Shown here piece by piece: positions 11,301 to 24,500 of a stretch of 64,000 bases of DNA. The stretch lies in NCBI GenBank assembly GCA_002633025.1, contig NMRB01001211.1, positions 135,215 through 199,214 on the forward strand. The letters are read 5' to 3'. The position numbers were made by a program, and so were the translations under genes. The notes below the pieces were generated by a model. That model made no database searches. It was not told the origin of the DNA and saw only the letters and a list, made by a program, of their open reading frames with translations. Position 1 is the first letter of the stretch. Each line of letters begins with the position of its first letter. The stretch comes from Notospermus geniculatus (taxonomy: Eukaryota; Nemertea; Pilidiophora; Heteronemertea; Lineidae).

Positions 11301-14300
11301 AGATTTGAATGTGGTCGTATGTGGTCCAATTGGTCAGAAATCCACATTGGACTGCATTGGGTAGCGTTTACACGTAAAAGTTTTGAACCCACAATCCGAT
11401 TCGATCGGATCGAATGTGGATTTTTGCCTGTCGTCTAAACGGCCCTAATGTAATGGATCGATGTATGCGAGGGCTGTTTGCATCTACATTCGGAAGTGAC
11501 ATCATGCTCTGCATGCTGGGATACTTTCCGAAGTAACCGGCTCCGGGGGGAGGGTTAGTAGCGCCTGGCGCGACAGGCCCGACTTGGAGAATTTCCGGTA
11601 AATAAAACGCTATCGTGCCAGGCCGGTGTAGGCGCGAGTAGATTTTCGAACACGCTAAAAGAGAGATTGTGTAGCCGCTCACTGCAGTAAATGGTACATG
11701 TAGATGGCGCAACAACCTTATTTGTCAGCGTTAGCATCGAAATCTTTTTTAGGTCGAAAAGGCTAAAAAGAAAAAGTGAAAGTTTGGGTTTATGGTCTGT
11801 ACGGTAGAGGTTCTCATCCGACTTTACACTTTAACCCCAGTCTATCCTGAAACCTTTCAGTAGAACTCAGATGAGACGCCCATTCAGCGCAACACAATCC
11901 AGCATTTCCGACCGGTACCCATTTATACACCTGGGTGGAGAGAGACCAGTGAGGCAAAGAGACTTGCCCAGTCTCACGCCCAGTGGGAGATTCGAACCCG
12001 GGACTGCTGACCGCTGGTCGGAGACCCTAATCACTACCAGCGGGCTCCTATAAATTGGACCTAAATCTTTTTCCATCTGCTAGTACTGACAGTGTTTTCG
12101 AAGTCTGTTTAGATATGACAAATGTATCTAGAAATGTTTTTCGTGTTGTAAAACGGCTAGTTTGGAGTTTCCACGAAAAATCTGCATTCGACCAACCACC
12201 TCATATTTTGTAACGCTGCCATTGTTTCGTTTCTAGGTTGCGAAACTGGAAAAAGATGGTTTTCGGTGACTAAAAACTGTTATGAGGGTAAGATTTGACA
12301 TCTCAACAAGTATATAAAGTGTGCGCGTTAGAAATCCAGAACTTAGAGAATTTGCATGAAAAGCAAAAAATAGTCGGTTCTTAACCCATTCGTTAACTGG
12401 TGTTTCAGAAAAAAATGACATTTTGTCGTTTGGTCATGCGTTGGCCCAATCTTGTGCCCATATCTCCGACGCCGCACAGGCAATGAAAACGAGAATTATA
12501 GCAAGAACGACGGTTTTCAATCGGTGTATATAGAGTAATTGGTTATTATGGCTAAATATTCGGTTATTTATATGCAGACAAGACGTACTCGACCACAGGA
12601 GGCAATGCTGACGGGGCTGACTGCCGCATACCGTTCAAATACAAGGGTGAATGGAAGTTGGCATGTGTGCGGGGAGTCACTGGAATGTGGTGTGCGACTA
12701 CCCAGGACTACGACACCGATGGAAAATGGGGTTACTGTTAGTATTGGAATAGGCAGCCGCCCCTTTAAGAGGGCCCCCGTGATGTAATCCCCGTAGATTT
12801 AGTGTTGTAGGGGCTGAGCATGCGCACATGAGGCGCTATCGCATGGCTTCCACACGATACCTGTAAACTAGTGAGTAGAAGTACGAAAATAAATGAAGAA
12901 TATATGAAGAACAACCCCCATATGGATATTAGTATTTTACATGGTGGAGAACCCGATCGAGAACAGCGGTAAAGATCGTTCACGAACCCCGAGAAGAAGA
13001 AGAAAATGGAGAATCGATGTCAGTTTTTTGGGGGGCCCAAGCCGGCCTGCATGCAGTGCACATGCCTCACAACGTTATTACACGTCGGTCGCTACGAGTA
13101 GCCTATTGGCCTACCCGAGTACGCTGTGACATGATAGATTTTGATGAAATGACGACTACCGGTTATATTTTTCACGTTCGAAGATCCTCGATCAGGATGG
13201 AGGGAAACTTAGATTCTGTAGACATCCTGTATTGCTCTGACCCTTCATTCGGCTGAGGCAAGAGATAGTAGGCCTGTGGGATACACCGACCTATTACCAG
13301 CACCCTTCTGTTTTGGCGCTCGTGGATCCGGCTACAAACTCAGATTGACAACGCGTAGTATGTGGTCCTTTTCTTTCGCTATTTCAGCTGCTGATATCGG
13401 CAAAGAAATCATGTCCAAGTGGCTGGCATCTGGAATACTGGGGTTATCTCATGAATGGCCACGACGGTCATAAGGCGTCCTATACCTACGCATGCCTGGA
13501 TAATGCCCCAGATGCCGGCAAGGACAGTGTCACGAGGGATGAGAACGGCGGGTTAATGTACGCAGTTCAGGGGTGGTGTGGATTCTTGTTCACCGTATAT
13601 CAACAACTTAATTTGAACTAACATGTTCGCAGTAATATCAGAAATTAGAGTATTTGGGGTAATTTCTGGAACTGAGGCCTACTTCTCTTCAGCGGATGCC
13701 GATGATATGCCGCGAATCAATCTTACATTTTTAGCTCACTCGTGAGCTATAGCAATCACGTGGCGTCTGTCGTCCGTCGTCGTCCGTCGTCGTCCGTTAG
13801 CAGGGCACGTTTTGTAANNNNNNNNNNNNNNNNNNNNNNNNNNNNNNNNNNNNNNNNNNNNNNNNNNNNNNNNNNNNNNNNNNNNNNNNNNNNNNNNNNN
13901 NNNNNGGCTTGGCATGCCAACCTTGGCCCAGTCCAGGCATGACTTTTGTGCCAGGCTTGGGCCGAGCCTGGCCCAATGCCTTTGTGCTAGCTGGGTACCC
14001 CTCTAATACACGTTTATGCAAGATATGAAGACTCTCGGTGAAATAATTAAGAACTGCGGCTGGTTCGTTACTTTTATCAAACTTTGACCTCTGTGACCTT
14101 GAAAAGTAGGTCAAACCAAAAACCCGTTACATATGTTATGTACATGTATCCTAATTAGATACATCTATGACAAAAATTTGGAGATGACCCAGTCATTAGT
14201 TAAGGAGTTATTGCACTTTTTGTGTTTTTGGTTTTGGCCACCTGGAGGCCAAGCCAAGAATCGAATCGGACCGAAACTTGGTGTCATAGGTCATCTGACC

Positions 14301-17300
14301 TAGGGGTATATATGTACCAAATTTCAGATCAATAGCTCCAGCGGTTACGAAACGTGCCCTGCTAACGGACGACGACGACGGACGACGGACGCTGACTGAC
14401 GACTATAGCTCACGGGTGAGCTAATAAATGAAGAATATGAAGAACAACCCCCGTATGGATATTAGTATTTTACACTCTAAAACATTTCTCGTCGTACTGA
14501 CAAGCTGGAACTCGTTCTCAGAATATGCTTAAAATTGACAGGGTCTATCTTGTCAATTGACAAGTTTTTAGCTTGTCATCCTCGGAAAAGAGACATCTTA
14601 TCATTGGAACAAATACATCTCGTCATTCAGGCTACACAAAAATTAAAAATTGCGCCAAGAGACCGTTATGCGGTAGTTACAAGTACTAACAACAGGAACA
14701 TATGAAAGAAAAACACATTAACCCTCCCAAATTTCAGGGCCTACGGCGGGATTCGAACCTACGACCTATGAAATATATAAACTACTAGACATAACCCCTA
14801 AACCCTCGTGGCTATTGAGGCAACGATGGTGACAGCATGCTAAGAGTTCAAGAAATTGAGCGATAAATGTGAGGGAAGCGCATGCGCAATAATGTCCTGC
14901 CACCTGCAACTTATCGCCATAACTAGAGACCTTGTCAACTGGACAGACTGAACTCGTCACAGAGATATGCGACTCGCCATGACAAGTAAATCGTGTCATG
15001 AATGACGTAATTCGTCAGACTGACTAAAGCATCTCATCAATATTCGCAGACAAGATGCGGTGACAAGAATTTTTTAAGAGTGTACATGGTGGAGAACCCG
15101 ATCGAGAACACCGGTAAAGATCGTTCACGAACCCCGAGAAGAAGAAAATGGAGAATCGATGTCATGATGTGGGCTCAAGCAGGCCTGCATGCAGTGCACA
15201 TGCCTCACAACGGTATTACACGTCGGTCGTACGAGTAGCCTATTGGCCTACCCGAGTACGCTGTGTAGATTTTGATGAAATGACGACTACCGGTATTTTT
15301 CACGTTCGAAGATCCCCGATCAGGATGGTGGGAATATTAGATTCTGTATCCTGTATTGCGCTGACCCTTCATTCGGCTGAGGCAAGAGATAGTAGGCCTG
15401 GGTCTTTTTCAAAAAGTGAATTTTGGTTCGGACGGAAATTGATAACTTCAAATTAATTTTGTGTCCAGCTGTAAACATCTGAGTGAACCAAATTGTGCTG
15501 TGTTAGTGAAGGTACTAGGGAGGTCTATGGTGCCATAATTTCAATTTCACAGGTTAACCCTATATGGACAGAGGAAGGAAAATGATTTTGGTGTCGGACG
15601 GATCGATAGATTTGCATTAGCATACCCTTTTCAAGTAAATACAATATTTTATCGAAATTTGAAAAGGTAACCACGGCTTATCCATATCATAGACATCCAG
15701 TGTCAGTATACTACATGCAGACATATTGATGAGATTTTGTGATTAACCCCTTCTGTCCTAGAGCCACATTTATTTTGGTGTCGGACGGAATTTATTTTGG
15801 TGTCGGACGGAATGAAATGTTCACCCTTGCATTGTGAGAAGGAAACCAAACAGAAGTCACCCATAACTGACTTTTTTCATCTTCAGTGTCATTTTTCTAC
15901 ATCGTCGGTCACTGATGTGTATTTTAAATGCATTCTCCGAAGATTTCTGTACAGTATGTCCCAGAAACTGACTTTTTCCCTATGTTAGTATGTCATCCTT
16001 CAAAGGTTAGATACAGATGCAGGAACTGGTCTAGCTCAAGACATGGCCATCCTTGCTGAGTTCTTTCATGAAAATTTCACCAAAATGCCATGCAGAGGAA
16101 GCTCCAACATGACCCCCCCCCCCCTTTCAGAGGATCTTCCCTTTGTTTCACCCTCTTTTGCATGTGAAGACAGAGAGGGCTGATGAAAAAAACCTGCACA
16201 CTTGGAGGATGGGGTCATCTGCCAGAATGTACATAAAGAGTAAATTGAATTCATAAGAAATATTTTGTTACTCAAGTTAGTATTAAAACGTAAATTAGTG
16301 ACGTTATCAAACGTGCCGTGCTAATAGACGACAGTGGACACCGCAACATGATGACTATTGCTCACTGGTCGGCTGAACAAATGATAAATTATAGTTGATT
16401 TAGGCCTATTCACAAAAAAGAGGCCGTGTAAGCATGTTTTGAAATGTCACATAAATTCCTGTTTGTCACCTGCACTGACCACTTTGTCACATTCAGTCAC
16501 AGAATTTTCAAAAATGTCACAGTTACAGGCAAGTAAGTTTTGTCACAGAATGTCACCATGCCACAGGAAATCCCGGGCATTCTCTGCATTTGACATAGCA
16601 CTAGCAGTACTGAATGGCAGGCCGTCCACACGGAGTAGGGTGTAGGCCTACTCCAATTCAGTGCTGCCACCTATCCCACGTTCCTTTGGTGCCATCTACC
16701 TTTACAAGGTGGATCTCTCTTGGATGACATTACATCGAAACTGGATCCATCTTCAGACACTCATCCAAAATCACTGAATCTATTTTGGTGTCGGACGGAA
16801 AATCATTTTGGTGTCGGACGGAAAATATTTGGGGGAGTCAGTGACAATTAGTGAAAGGGTTAATACAGATTTGGCATGTGCCATGTGGTCACCCCACATA
16901 ACCATTGATAGGTTATGACATTTTCAAAAATTTAAGATCCTTTGTTTTTGCAAATAAAAAACCAAATGTACCTAAACCCGCCTAATGTCATATTTTTCCC
17001 CAAATCTTCCCATTTTCAGACCACTTATTGTACTATTTGGAATGCAAAATCACTTTTATCCCATTATAGGCTCTACATACTTTATTATGATAGCATAAAA
17101 TTTTGCTTGATGGCTGTTTCTGAATTTTAATCAATTTAATTCTGTTTTCCGTCCGACACCAATACTTTTCCATAATTTTGGTGAAAAAGTGGCTACAAAA
17201 TCATTATTTGATGACCGAAAGGACAAATTCATCAAATATATATAGCTGATATATTCTGCTATCAAGAAACACCAACAAAATGATTATAATATACAAATGA

Positions 17301-20300
17301 ATTTTTCCACCTGATGATGACCAATTTTGACACTATTCCCCTTTGTTTACTCTAGTTGGATACTTTTGAGCGACAAGAGGCCGTGGAACAGGCAAGAAAT
17401 AAACGATCCCTAGGAGTTGGTGAACCTCAGACGGGCATGACGGGTAGGTTTGCCTTTTGGTTTCAGATGGGTGTTGGTCTGGCCCATGGTGCGCTATTCG
17501 AGGCTACTGATAACTGTAGGCCTACATGTACATGCAACGCGACCGTCTCGTCGTGGTAGGAGGAGACATGCTGTGATCATAAAGTTGTAGCACGGTGACT
17601 TTGCACCATACCCTCTTACCTACTACTATAATATACAGGTGGAGAAACAAGTGCTTCCGGAAAATGTTCTACACATACACTGTACCCGATTTTCATGTAC
17701 CGGTACCGTTTTCATGTCAAATAAAATGTTACTTATGCATAGCAATACATTTCTGCAGTCCGAAAACACTGTATATTAATGGCACACTCTCAAAATTATC
17801 ACTCTTGTGAAGATTGGGGAGAAATTCGAAGACTTTGATCCGCGGATACATTCGGGTCCCAGTCAATGCCGCCGAATGGGTCAATGTCGTCCTGGGTATA
17901 CCTTATGTTTACCCAGGATCATCCTGGGTAATCCTTTTCTTTACCCAGGACGGCCCTGGGTAAACATAAGGATCCTTAACTTTACCCAGATTGGAGTTCC
18001 CGAGTGGTGTAGTGAGGTTGATATTCAGCGTAAATCATGAAAGGAAGGGTAGCCTCGAACTAGGCCTATAGCTCCTAAGTCCTTGTGAATTTATTATGGG
18101 CCCCTTTTGAAAAGTTGTTGGACTTGGTCTTGTCTCCCTATTGCACACCCCGGAGGAGGTATAGCGGTAATTTTCAGCCCTTTTGAGCAATGATCCTACT
18201 GCATGTTCTATGCCGGAAGTTTCCCAATGTGTCAGAGCTGCCACGCAAAAAGTAAATTCATGAAAATGACGAAATGCACCCGGGTTGTTCATGTACTTCA
18301 TGACGTCATCAGTTTTGTGTCACTTGCATCTTGGCAAGACGCACCTGACAATCTTGGACGAAAAGTTTCAGATCTTGGAACAAAATTTTACAATTCTTTG
18401 ATATTTTTTATTATGTAATGAAAATTAAATTCTTGGACTGTACTTCTTCAAAACACTTGAACGAAAAAAAAAACAGTTTTGAATGAATTCCGCTGCTTCA
18501 CGCACAACCACAATCATGCATTCTAAACGCCAATGACGTCACGGCTTTAGAGTTATACTAAAAATGGGAATAGGTATATGTGGTTTAACATGTCTAACGA
18601 TGGTTATAAAAATATGCCAGAGGTGGCTTATTTCATCTTCCTAAAAATGTGGCATCGTAACCCAGTGTTTTGAAGTGGAACTCGAATTAAAATAAGGCAT
18701 GCACCCATCAATATACAGGAAATTTAATTGGCCTTCTTCGCGCCTTGGAGTCATCGCGCCATCGAGTCATCGAGTCAAGTACAACAAGCCATGCCAGTCT
18801 GCCAAAATGGCCGCCCGAATTAGGTCGATTTCGGTCACCCAGCGGGAGATTGCTAAAATAAACGCCATGTCGACACTGACGTATTATGGCGAAATGAATG
18901 GCTCCGATTGGCTATAACTCCCGGGTACCTCGCCCGGCCCAATCACGTGACGTAGGCCTACTCAATCGTCCTACGACTCGGCCCATACACGATCAATATT
19001 ATTGCACAATATGAGGATCACAATGGGCAATAGTATTGCCAATCTTTCTTCTACCCATCATGCGAAAAGCACACGACCACCCATTTGGGCCCCATATTGT
19101 GCAATAATATTGCGCCGTGTATGGGCGGCTTAAAGCCGCCCATACACGTACAATATTATTGTACAATATTCAGGTTTGCACAATATTATTGACCGTCTAT
19201 TTGTTATATTGAAGCATTGCACAATATATTGAGCAAAATCAAAATGATTTGATTTTTATTGACGGTTGCACATTGGCTAGTGGATGGATTCTGCCAATAA
19301 TATTGACACAATATTCGTCACTCTATCTACATCGGGGCGCCATAGAGGCACAAACCCCTAGGTCAGATGACCTATGACACCAAGTTTTGGTGCGATTCGA
19401 CTCTAAGCTTGGTCCCCAGGCCGCGGTAACCAGAAAAAAACAAAAATTGCAAGAACTCCTGAACTAATGACTGGACTGGATCACCTCCAAAATGTTTATC
19501 ATAGGTGTATCAAATGAGGATACATTACATATGTAACGGGTTTTTGATTTGACCTACTTTTCAAGGTCACAGAGGTCAAGTCCAAATTTTGCCATTTTTG
19601 GCTGCACGTTTCGTGGCTATTTGACCTAATATCTTCTAACTTGGTGTGACCTAGGTACCCTCTATGTGTACAGCAAATGTTTGCCCACTTGGAGTGCAAA
19701 TAATGGTTACCAGGCAGCCACCTTGGAAAATGGACTTTGGCATGTAGGTCATAAATTCTTAAGCCAGAATGTTCTGACCATGAAATTTTGACCATAATTA
19801 TTTTACCCTGGAACTCAAGGCTTGCCCTCGAACATTTTGATTTCTTCTGGTAAGTTCACCCAGTTGAGCACATGGTCCATGGACCATTTCATTTTCTTCT
19901 CAAAGACAAACACAAGAGCAAGAGATAACAGTCATAAGAGCAAGAGATAACAGTCATACAGCATTTGCTGTATGACTGTCGATGTCGATGTCCGGCTCCA
20001 TTGCAAGCGGTTAACACGACGTATTTAGAGCAAATGACCGAAAATATTGTACAATACTATTGAATCGATTAAGTGCCCGAAACGTCTTTCAATAATATTG
20101 ATTCAATATTATTGACTCAATAATATTGCACGTGGATAGGGCGCTTTAAGCCAAGGTCACACTGTGGCGACTTGGGAGGGCGAATCCCCGCGATCTAGAA
20201 TGAAATGGCCATGGACCATGTGCTCACCCCTTTGGACATAATAGTGTAATGACAGAGAGAGGCATGTACATGGTCCACGGACCATTTCATTCTAGTTCGC

Positions 20301-21504
20301 GGGGATTCGCCCGTCTAAGTCGCCACAGTGTGACAGGGGCTTTAGGAGACTCAACAAACGTTCGTTCAAGTGATGGCTTGTATTTTGTTTCATGTCACCA
20401 TGACCCCATATATAATAATTCACCAAACTAATGTCTACACCGTTGCCTGTTGGTATATTGTAGGTGGTGCAACTTTCGTCCGATGGGGTCGAACCGTATG
20501 TCCGGCCGAGAGTGACCTGGTGTACAAGGGTAAGTCTGGACACGCAATGTGATTGTACAGAACATCCTGAACTCGACCGTGTACGAAAATGGTGGTCTAG
20601 AACATGCGTGGGCGGGCGAATTACATGTAGGCCTACTGTGAGTCCTTATGCCACCGTAGGGCCAACATATTAGGGAGGTTGAGATCAGCGACTTATCCTT
20701 AAGCAAGGTTCATTGGCACACGGATCCGATCCGTTTCCAGTCCGTTTGCCCCTAGTTTTCCGGATACGACAACGTTGAAGTCCATTTGATAGATTTTTTA
20801 CGGACCTGAACCGGACCAATTCCGTGTGCCAATGAACCTTGCTTTAGGCCTATACATACGTATACGGATCGAAATGTACCGGTGTAATGTTTTTCACTGC
20901 CCCCCGTTTGCCAGTGCCTCCCAACAAAAGATTGACGGAATAAGCCGCGACGTGACAATGGGGGAGGCACTGATCAACATGTCTTTCTGTATTTGAGTGT
21001 CCGCCGAACAATAAAGCGGGCATTGTCATACGGGGGCATTCTCATACGGGGGGCATTCTCATACATTACACCTGTACACAAAATTTGTCCTCGTTGTACA
21101 GAATTCTATCCGAATACTTATGTATAAGGATTCGCGACAAGTCGCTGATCAACCTAATGTTAGGAAGATATAGGTGTGATGCAGGGTTCATTGGCACACC
21201 GATTTTGTCCGACTCAGGTCCGTAGAAAATCGATCATATTGACTTTTGCGTTGTCGTATCCGCAAAAATAGGGGCAAACAGACTGAAAACGGACCGGATT
21301 CCTGCGCCAGTGAACCTTGCTTAACGTTGGTGCAGTGTAGGCCTGGAACAGTCCGCTAGCCCTGAATTCAAATCCATTAGGTCGTCCAGAAAACAACTGC
21401 GGCGGTAAGAAAATAGCAACAGAGAAGAACAATCTGCATTGCTATACTTGTCTTTTTATGGTTCCCGATCAATCAGATCGGGAACCATATTGTTTTTGGT
21501 CATG

Positions 21505-21547
<43 letters not shown>

Positions 21548-24500
21548 TGTGTGTGTGTGTCTGTGTATCTGTGTGTCCGGTCTGTCACACCTTCATATAT
21601 CATCTCCTTGAACAGCTAGAGCCTTGGAAACAGGTCCTACCCCTAGGTTTGTCAACCTGGGCAATCCAATGAGCCAATAATTTTCAATCTCAGATGTCTC
21701 CATCATGATGTAATCAACATATCGGACTTGATATTTTGTCTGTCACGCTTTCTTTCTGATGGCATAACTCGGCTCCTTCAACACCTACAGCAATGGAAAT
21801 AAGTTGTACCCTTAGGTTTTCATACCTTAGGAATTGAATGGGCTGATTACTTTTGATGTGAGATGTTGGGATCATGGTGATATCGATATCACGAATTTGA
21901 TATTTTCAGATAACTTGCCATACTGTCAACTGAGCAATATGAAACAAGTCTTAGTTCATGCCTACTTATCCAAGGACTGGACTATGTTGAAATTCTCAGC
22001 CTCAAGTGTCCGGGTGTTCGAAATATCATGAGATTTTGATATATCAGACTTGATAATTTGAAATATCTCTGCCTGTGGTAAAGGTAGAGGCATGATATCA
22101 CCCATACTTAGGTTATTGAGGATGCCCATTTCGATTATGCAATGACCTGGATGATCGGAGGTCAAGGTCAAGGTCAGAGGTCAAGGTCGAACTTGAAAAT
22201 TTGAAATATCTCTGCCTGTGGTAGTGATAGAGACATGATATCACCCACACTTTAGGTTATTGAGGATGCACATTTCGATTATGCAATGACCTTGATTGTC
22301 AGAGGTCAAGGTCAAGGTCAAACATGAAAAATTGTAATTTCTCTGCCTGTGGTCGAGATAGAGACATGATATCCCCCATACTTAGGTTATTGAGGATGCC
22401 CATTTCGATTATGCAATGACCTTGATGATCAGAGGTCAAGGTCAAGGTCATACTTGGATAATTTGATATATCTCTGCCTATGGCAGAGGTGGAAGCATGA
22501 TATCACCCACTATTAGGTTACTGAGGATACCCATTTTGATTATGCAATGGCCTTGATGATCAGAGGTCAAGGTCAAGGTCAAAGCTGATGATTTGATTTG
22601 AGCACATCAAAATGGCTGCCAGCAGGCTGCCTGTCATGCCTGTAAGGTCCTCTTAACAAGCGGGAACCATCAGACATTTACAATGTCATCTTGTTTATGT
22701 ACAGTTAGTATCTTTTTCACTCAAGGCACGGCTGGGGGTCAACACTACACCCAAACTGGAGGTGCATCAGAATACATCTGCCTCCCGGAAGACCCCGAGT
22801 ATGCGGCGACCACCAGCGCAGCGGAGGGACATGCCTGGATCTATGGAGTGGAGCTTGAAACTCCAGCGGGTTTCAGCACGGCTAATTCTGGTACCAGTCC
22901 ACTTGTGCACTCTGATATCCATTGTGCCGTATGTAGAACGAAAAGATCCACCGCAGTAAGTAGGCCTACCCGAGTAGCCTACGCTATGCACGGATTGTAT
23001 GTGACATAACTTCTGATTGGCTTGAATGACTGATTTTGATGAAATGAAGACAGCTGGTATTTTTCACGTACATGTGTAACGTTTTTCAGTGTTATGTGGC
23101 CATGTTTCTGTGTGATTCCCATTGATTGGAACAGACTGGGAAACGTACTCTGGCACTGTTTCTCTGTGTGTCGCTCATTGTCAAGTCGCCGCTTAGGCTT
23201 CCTGTACATAGAAGTATACGGTATTCGGTATTTGGTGCACGTTTCGCAATGCACGCGTACACTAGAAAACGAACAAGCTTATTTCAATGAGCGGGTTACA
23301 TAGCCCTATACGCGGAACGGTGCACGCTATTCGCGTATACAAGGAATCGCGCTTGCACGATTTTTCCTCTGCGTATACTGACCGTGGCCGGGAGAATAAG
23401 CATAGATTGGTCAGTTTACTCATTTCTAAATAATTTTTTTCGTTGATTTTCAGCAGAAATACATTCCTGGCAGTCAAATCAAAGTAAATATTGGTATTCA
23501 CTAGTATCTAATTGCGAAACAAAGTTCAGGTTCGATAATTCAGCAAAGGAAATATTTTACAGTGTCCCCAAAATGCTAAACCCTTTCTTGGTCACTAGGG
23601 GGTTGGGTGTAAAAAACGTCCTGACACATCCTCTACATGACTTAGTACTTTCCGTCAATGCAAATCGAACGACAAAATGGCCGAGTTCATCCCAAAGTAT
23701 ATCCTATATAAATCGCCGTATCCGTATAACGTATACCGTATAGAGTGTACCGAATACCGTATACTTCTATGTACAGGAAGCCTTAGGCTTCCCTTACATA
23801 GAAGTATTCGGTATACGAAAGCGCCGGTTAACAAAGGCATTCCGAGGATTCACCACCGTGAAGCCATTGTAAACCGGCGGTTTCGCATACCGTATACTTC
23901 GATGTAAAGGAAGCCTTATGCCGTAAATGTATTGTAATGTTACACTGGCACACGGGCCTCACTGCGGAAAAACGTTACACCGGTAAAGTCTGGTTCAACC
24001 TAGAGGTGGACCATTGGAATGCCAAGTGAGGAAATAGAACATTTAATTTTGACCACAAGATTTTATTTACATGTGACCCTTATGTAATGAAAACCACATT
24101 TTTATTATTAGGCACAGTCATCTGATTCATTACGCCATAACCTGTAACCGCAATTATGTCACTCTTGCCACACTCTAACCACAAACTGCATTCCAATGGT
24201 CCGCCTCTAGGTTGAACCAGACTATACGAAGATCCTCTATCAGGATTCAGGGAAACTTAGATTCTTCATTTGGCTGAGGCAACAGAGAGTAGGCCTGTGG
24301 GATACACCGACCTAAAGTGCCTTCTGTTTTGGCACTCGGGCATCCGGCTTACAAACTCAGACTGACAACGCGTGATGTAGCTTTCGCTATTTCAGCTGAT
24401 GATACCGGCAAAGAAATCATGTCCAAGTGGCTGGCATCTGGAATACTGGGGGTATCTCATGACTGGCCACGACGGTCACAAGGCGTCCTATACCTACGCA

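Larger units (their letters stand above)
12047..13700 (+). repeat. Duplicated FN2 gene block, copy 2
   Basis: Matches 1-2340 in order and near identity: intron, two-cysteine exon, FN2 exon, intron with GGAGAACCCGATCGAGAACA, terminal exon. Small indels and an absent segment near 12330-12480 (compare 720-1320) separate the copies. Introns are as similar as exons, so the duplication is recent relative to substitution. Confidence 0.9.

Noticed and set aside
22055-22590. CRISPR-like array
   Set aside because: Units are about 130 bp and diverge along their whole length, not short repeats with unique spacers.
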